From Anaerolineae bacterium (GTDB lineage Bacteria; Pseudomonadota; Alphaproteobacteria; DSM-16000; Inquilinaceae), in the NCBI GenBank assembly GCA_028285185.1, contig JANQQD010000065.1, positions 1 to 64,000 on the forward strand: a DNA stretch of 64,000 nucleotides, read 5' to 3'. The first letter of the stretch is position 1, and each line of letters opens with the position of its first letter. This document shows, piece after piece, positions 63,878 to 64,000 of this stretch. The notes under the pieces are model-generated. The model saw only the letters and a list, made by a program, of their open reading frames with translations, did no database searches and was not told the DNA's origin. The position numbers and the translations under genes are program-made.

Positions 63878-64000
63878 TATTCGACAGCCTCCGCGGTGAT
63901 GATCCATCCGAACCTGCGGCCGATCTCCGCCAGGTCGATGATGTTCCACTCCCGGTCTTCCCAGATCAGCCGGTGGGTCATGTCGAGGGTCGCGAGCCAG
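63877..64000 (-). CDS. Phage head closure/head-tail joining protein (partial)
   Basis: About 41 codons at the window edge read LDMTHRLIWEDREWNIIDLAEIGRRFGWIITAEAVE with the TAA overlapping the next ATG (TAATG). This fits the C-terminal half of Phage_H_T_join proteins. The gene and the rest of the head module continue outside. Confidence 0.75.
   Translation of the reverse strand, partial: WLATLDMTHRLIWEDREWNIIDLAEIGRRFGWIITAEAVE

Overview
The window is about 64 kb of GC-rich alphaproteobacterial DNA. The nif gene order (nifA-nifB-fdxN-nifZ-nifT; draT-draG divergent from nifHDKENX-DUF269-fdxB-nifQ; iscA-nifW-fixABCX), an oxygen-sensitive type NifA and the DraT/DraG switch all point to a free-living diazotroph of the Azospirillum/Rhodospirillum type. 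The genus cannot be fixed from the sequence alone.

Layout. 1-3.6 kb: the 3' part of nifA, then a NifA/sigma54-controlled nifB operon. 3.7-9.5 kb: an accessory stretch with a nuclease-like protein, a truncated second nifT, a ParD/ParE-type toxin-antitoxin pair, BrnA-like genes (one broken), a 17-bp dispersed repeat and an AT-rich AAA/STAND-type ATPase. 9.5-20.4 kb: draG, draT and the nifH operon. 20.5-28.6 kb: a catabolic cluster (aldolase, RidA, fused thiamine-dependent E1, TRAP transporter, BKACE enzyme) with a divergent PAS-LuxR regulator, followed by a truncated nifQ copy. 29-31 kb: small envelope proteins and a metalloprotease. 31.5-35.9 kb: sigma54 promoter, iscA-nifW-fixABCX. 35.9-37.9 kb: gene wreckage (IS1380, beta-propeller, MtlR-like) around the 3' half of a tRNA-Ala gene. 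38-46 kb: cargo with two large NTPases of the NACHT/STAND type and AT-rich membrane proteins. 46-64 kb: SRAP gene, lysis genes and the tail half of a lambda-like prophage, running off the right edge.

How it works together. NifA, with its conserved Cys motif, would switch on nifB (FeMo-co core), nifHDK (nitrogenase), nifENX/Q (cofactor scaffold and Mo delivery) and iscA-nifW-fixABCX (Fe-S supply and electron flow to Fe protein) through sigma54 promoters. Two of these have paired exact NifA sites. DraT/DraG would reversibly ADP-ribosylate NifH at R102.

The most notable structural signal is that both of the first two nif operons end in a gene (nifT, nifQ) whose 3' end is present a second time, about 12-13% diverged, on the far side of an unrelated insert. 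The tRNA-Ala 3' half marks another boundary. The most likely undescribed functional units are the membrane-anchored STAND NTPase whose leucine-rich C-terminus differs sharply in base composition from its NTPase half, and the NACHT protein with a long pentapeptide tail. Both sit in the cargo beside the tRNA scar and prophage.
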